Assembly: GCF_000003815.2 (NCBI RefSeq)
Contig: NC_049984.1
Location: 23,406,581-23,470,580 of the forward strand
Origin: Branchiostoma floridae
Taxonomy: Eukaryota; Chordata; Leptocardii; Amphioxiformes; Branchiostomatidae
Reading direction: 5' to 3'
DNA length: 64,000 nucleotides
This document shows positions 56,501 through 62,500 of the stretch, piece after piece. The stretch's first letter is position 1. Each line of letters opens with the position of its first letter. A program made the translations under genes and the position numbers. The notes beneath the pieces were generated by a model. The model was not told where the DNA came from. It ran no database searches and saw only the letters and a list, made by a program, of their open reading frames with translations.

Positions 56501-59500
56501 CAGTGTGTGCAATACAAGAGCATACCACAGCGCAGACTGTGATACTGACCACTCTCTTATTGCCGCAAGGATAAAGCTAAGACCTAAAAAATTGCACCAC
56601 ACGAAGAAGAAAGGTCAGCCTAAAATTGACGTCAGTAAGACTATGCTACCTGACAGAAACCAGAAATTTCTAGAATGCCTTGAAGGAACTTTGAACAACA
56701 TCCAACCACAGGATGCAGAGCACAGGTGGGAAACACTGAGCAAAACCATATACAGTGCAGCAGCCCAGTCGTATGGAAAGAAGGAGCGAAAGAATACAGA
56801 CTGGTTTGAAGCATACATATCAGAGTTGGAACCTGTCATGGATACAAAACGCAAAGCCCTGGTTTCCTACAAGCAAAATCCCAGCAGTCAAAACTTACAA
56901 GCATTAAAAGCTGCCCGACACGAAGCCCAGCGGGTCTCACGTCGTTGTGCAAACAACTACTGGCTCCTGTTGTCAGAGCGCATCCAGCTTGCTTCAGCAA
57001 CTGGAGACATCAGGAGGATGTACGAGGGCATCAAACAAGCCACGGGCAAACCAATTAAAAAGAGTGCACCCCTCAAAGCAAAGTCAGGAGAGATCATCAC
57101 TGACAAAGACAAACAAATGGCACGTTGGGTAGAACATTACCTGGACATTTACTCAACAGAAAACTCAGTCTCACAAGATGCACTTGACAATATTGAAGAC
57201 TTCTCTGTCCTTGCAGAGCTGGACGCTGAACCTACCATCGAGGAGTTGAGTAAAGCCATTGATTCCATGTCAAATGGGAAAGCGCCTGGTGAAGACAATA
57301 TCCCAGCTGAGATCATAAAGAGTGGGAAATCTGTCTTGCTGGAACCACTACATGAGCTACTACGTCTATGCTGGAAAGAGGGCAAAGTACCTCAGTCAAT
57401 GCGAAACTCCAAGATAGTCACTCTGTATAAGAATAAGGGAGACCGTACGGATTGCAACAGCTATAGAGGCATCTCTCTGCTAAGCATTGTGGGAAAAGTC
57501 TTTGCCAAAGTGGTCCTTACCAGGCTCCAGGTTCTGGCAGACCGGGTCTACCCGGAATCCCAGTGCGGCTTCCGAGCCGAGAGGTCCACAACTGACATGA
57601 TATTCTCCGTACGTCAGCTTCAGGAGAAGTGCCGCGAACAGCAGAGGCCACTATACATCGCCTTTATCGACTTGACGAAGGCGTTCGACCTTGTTAGCAG
57701 AAGAGGTTTATTCCAACTGCTGAGGAAGATTGGTTGTCCCCCACAGCTGCTAGACATCATCATCTCCTTCCATGAGGACATGAAGGGTGTGGTCAGTTTC
57801 GACGGGGAAACCTCTGAGCCCTTTGCAATTCGGTCAGGTGTGAAACAAGGGTGTGTGCTGGCCCCGACCCTGTTCGGGATTTTCTTTTCTCTGCTGTTGA
57901 AGTCTGCCTTCGGTCACTCAACTCAAGGTGTCCACCTACACACCCGCAGTGATGGGAAGCTGTTCAACCTGGCCCGACTGAGAGCCAAGACAAAGGTCCG
58001 CTCAGTACTGATCAGGGACATGTTGTTTGCCGACGATGCAGCACTGGTCACACATGTTGAAGATGAGCTGCAACAGTTGCTCAACCAGTTTGCCCATGCG
58101 TGCAGTGAATTTGCGCTGACCATCAGCATAAAGAAAACAGTAGTCATGGGCCAGGATGTTCCACAGCCACCCGTCGTCACCATAGGCTCGGAAGCGCTTG
58201 AAGTGACAGATCACTTCACGTATCTTGGATCGACGGTTACTAGCAACCTGTCTTTAGACAAGGAAATTGACAGACGGATAGCTAGGGCGGCAGGCGTGAT
58301 GACCAAGCTCGGAACGAGAGTGTGGAACAATAGCCACCTGACGCTTAACACAAAACTTGAAGTATACCGTTCTTGTGTACTCAGTACGCTTCTGTATGGT
58401 AGCGAGACCTGGACTACATATGCCAAACAGGAAAACCGCCTTGAAAGCTTCCATCTTCGTTGCTTAAGGCGCATTCTTGGGATTTCTTGGAGGGACAGAG
58501 TACCCAACACCACTGTTCTGGAACGCTCCTGCTCCCTGAGCATCCATCTTCTCCTCTGTCAGCGACGTCTACGCTGGCTGGGACACGTATCCCGAATGAA
58601 AGATGGACGCATCCCGAAGGACATCCTGTTTGGTGAACTAGCGACAGGAAAACGGCCAGTAGGACGACCGGCACTGCGCTTTAGAGATGTCTGTAAGCGT
58701 GATCTGAAGCTAACTGACATTGACCCAGCTAGCTGGGAACAGATTGCAGCAGACCGCAACAGATGGCGTCACACGGTCAAGGATGGTCTTGCAAAGGGCC
58801 AGGAAAGACGTACAGAGCATCTTGAGTCAAGGAGACGCAAACGCAAAGAGAAACCGCAACAGGGGAACCCCTCTGCCTTCATATGTCCAAACTGTGGCCG
58901 CGACTGCCATGCCAGGATCGGTCTACAGAGCCACAGTAGACGCTGTCAACCACCGTGACCTGATACAGAGCGCTACCATCATCTGGAAAGATGGAAGGAT
59001 GCCTACAATAATGTTGACATCTAATGCACTATTTTAGCACATTTACATCATTATTTCATAAATTGAGCCGTTAAAAACAGCGCAGGGATGAGTTGCACAA
59101 AGATTCCAGATCAAGTCCTTATTTTTGGGGGGTACAATAATAAGGAATATCCTCGTGCGACTTGTCTCTGGGCTGGTTTTTACCGCTCAAAGTATCAAAT
59201 TATGATGCTAATGTGAGAATACATTGCAGTAGATGTCAATATCATGCAGATTGCTTAAGGAAATTGAGTTTTATTTTTTTGTTTCAGCATGAAGGAAATA
59301 TGCCCAAGAACTACAAGGAGAAAGGTGTCTTCAAGGAGATGGTGAGGAAAGGTAGGACAGATGCTTACTGAGGGAAAACATCTACATAATGGATAAATGC
59401 CTAGCAAACATGGGGAGTGACTGGCTGGGATTGTGCTGCTGTATTTTGTTCCCAGGTAGCCTGGGTACTAGGGGTTGTACCGGTACAGAAAATTCAGGTC

Positions 59501-62500
59501 CAGGTCCGGTTCAGGTCCAGAGGATCAGGTCCTGGTCCGGACCTGAACCTGGACCTGATTCAGTATGACTCATATTAATGGTCCATTTCACTGCAAAGAA
59601 ATCTGTTTGGTGGAGTATTACAAGTTACACTGGCGTTTTAAAATCCTACAACGCTAACTGCACCTGTACGATTGGCTGTAAAATTTAGAAATTACTATAA
59701 ACCCTATTCTACTTCACTCTTCTTATTTTCTTCCACCTGCAAGCGCCAAAAACGTGTGAATACCTGATAAAATAATCAGTTAATTTTCTAATCAGTCCAA
59801 CATCCGTTCCACCTAATTTTTTCAGGTCCGTTTTTTCTGGACAGGTCCAATAAGAAAAAAATGTTTCTGTACCAGTATGCTGTACTGATACCCAGCCCTA
59901 CTGGGTGCCATCGGGACAGTAGTTTGCTCCAATGTCTATTATACACTATATACAGTCACTTCTCTGCCATTCCATCTGGGAACCGTGACATCTCTAACGT
60001 CTGGAATCATCCAGATTTTACTGACGGCTACTCACCTGATGATTGAATCATGTGACATCAGTGATCTGAATTCCCCATCCAGTATGACTAGTGCTTTTTA
60101 AGCTGGTATTCCTGAGGATGAACTTCGAGGAATTGTCAGAATTCAAAGACCACTAACTTGTCAATTCCCTCAAATTCATCGGAAAGTTCATCGAAATCCA
60201 TCTACAGGAAAGCCAGATTAAGAAGCACTAGTCATAGTATAGTAGCTCTTAACTATAAAAGACTGGTGAGAACTTTACTTTGGGGTATATTAACCATAGT
60301 ATTATATAGCAGGCTTTTTCCAATAAAGAACAAAAAGAATTTATCCTTTGTTGTGTGCACATACAGGAATGTGGGAGAATGAGGAGGGGCCAGGAGAGCC
60401 GGAGGAGAACTTTGAAGAAGCCATCAGACACACCAACACAGCTCTGGTACCAACTAGGGTAAGAACTGAGGAATGTTTTTCTAATGTCTTTAACATTGTA
60501 GCTAAGATCATACCATCTTCAACAGTTATGATACAGTTTAAAACTTTATCACAGTTACTGTACACATTAAAATAAATAAGTGCTTACTAACAAGCTTTCG
60601 AACAGTCCTCTGATCTTTTTTAAGTTGTAATGACCCAAAGCTTACATGTATGTCACAAATACAGACCGGAAGTGTGATGTCAGCAAAGGGTCAAAGGTAA
60701 TCGGTAGTCTGTATCAGCCTCCGTCTTGGTTGAGGGTTGATGGCCTCTGATATAGAAGGCCTCTTTCACTCCCCTGAGAAAGTAATCCTGTTCGGAATCC
60801 AGTGTCTTCACCTTGTAGAAATCCACAGTATCTTCAACAGTTACGTGTATATTCATTATACTAGAACCCAACATACTTTTTGAGAAAAAATTAGGGTTAA
60901 CCAATGGTGTGCTTGGCTAAAGTATATGAGCTGTGGAGAAGTTCAATTGCAATTACTAGCTAGCGGAAAACCATCATGCATGTTGTATTACTGCTCAACA
61001 GAATGCTATGATTTTTTTTAAATGTGTTTGACTTGGCAAGAGAATCACCAGACCGATATACCAGTCCTATTTGACTTCAAAATCTTTGACAGAAAATATT
61101 ATCAATTAAATGATTCAGATATACGTAACTGTTAATGTTATCTGTATGACTGTGTAATATTGTTATTTTGTGTGACTCATACCCATTTCCTCATGCAAAA
61201 GGTGGGCTTTTCATGAATAAACAAAGTTTGAAATAAGCACACACAGACCAAGGAGGTTTATATATAACCTCTTTGCACGAACACAAACACATCCATCTGT
61301 GATAACCCCCATGTTTTGCTCACAGATTCCCAGTGAGATCCAGACCTTATTTGAGGATGAAGGCTGCAGGAACCTTAATGCAGAGGTATGTGAAAAACTT
61401 CATCTGACTCTTAAAGAAGTTTGTAAAAGAATTGCTTAAAGTATACAGTTTGTGGAAACCATTTTTTCTATTAGTAACCAGACCAAACCCAAAGAGATTG
61501 ACTCTGTGCATGCAATCTTTGTGTTTGGTACATCTATTTGCATGATATTTTTTTGTGTGTGTACTGTCAGTAGAGTGCCAGGAAGTAAGTGGGAAGATGA
61601 CCACAAAGTTTGGACTTGCCAGATTGGCAGGAAGTGCAGTTCATAGATGGTAGAACTAGTCATTAATCGGACATGACAGTCCAGGTCATGGAGTCAATGG
61701 AAGAGGCTACTAATTCATGGGGAGGTGGTGTTTTCGGTAGACTGTTTGATTGAGTTTTTGCAGTTATGTTTTTGTCATGAAACTTACATGTACCTAAAAA
61801 CATTCTCAACTCTTTTTGCAGAGCTCAGACTTTTTTGTGATGACAAAAGCATTGAAAGAGTTTGCAGAAAATGAAGGGAAGGGTAAGACTTGTTTTGTTT
61901 CCTAGAAGTCTTACTTGCTTGTGTCTTCTCCTATTTTGTCAGATTAAACTACAAAATTGTGTGCAGACTGGCTATAATTTGTAATGAATGTTAATTATCT
62001 GCACTAACATTTTACAAGTTGTCAGTTCATATGGTAAAAGTTGACACTCAGTTTGAAAAATTCAATGACTTTTGTACACATTTTCTCTCAGGAGCCCTCC
62101 CAGTTAGAGGGGCCATTCCAGACATGTTTGCAGACTCTGAGCGGTACATCCAACTTCAAAACATGTAAGTTAATGTTTATAAACGTGACCCTTGCATACC
62201 ATACATGGAAATATGTTGTCCCAGTCAAGATTCAACCTGTACCCTGCATGCATTGTATGTTGTCCAATGCATGTAGCCTTGTTAGCTTTGGTCACCTTCC
62301 AACAGTCACTGCTCACTGGAGTATACAATTATGTATAACGCTATAGTTTCTGTTGAGAGTGGACCAAAGCAAACAACTTTGAAGGCAGGAGCAAGAGCTG
62401 TACTTCTGAGAAGTGTTGCTAGGGGGTGCTCCTTACTGGTGTTGCAAATTTCAAGATAAAGCACCAGACTGTGTTTTCTTCAGTTTAGTTTTGTTATTTC

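Noticed and set aside
56420-58759. Minus-strand ORFs of 60-110 aa within the LINE
   Set aside because: They are antisense shadows of the endonuclease/reverse transcriptase ORF.
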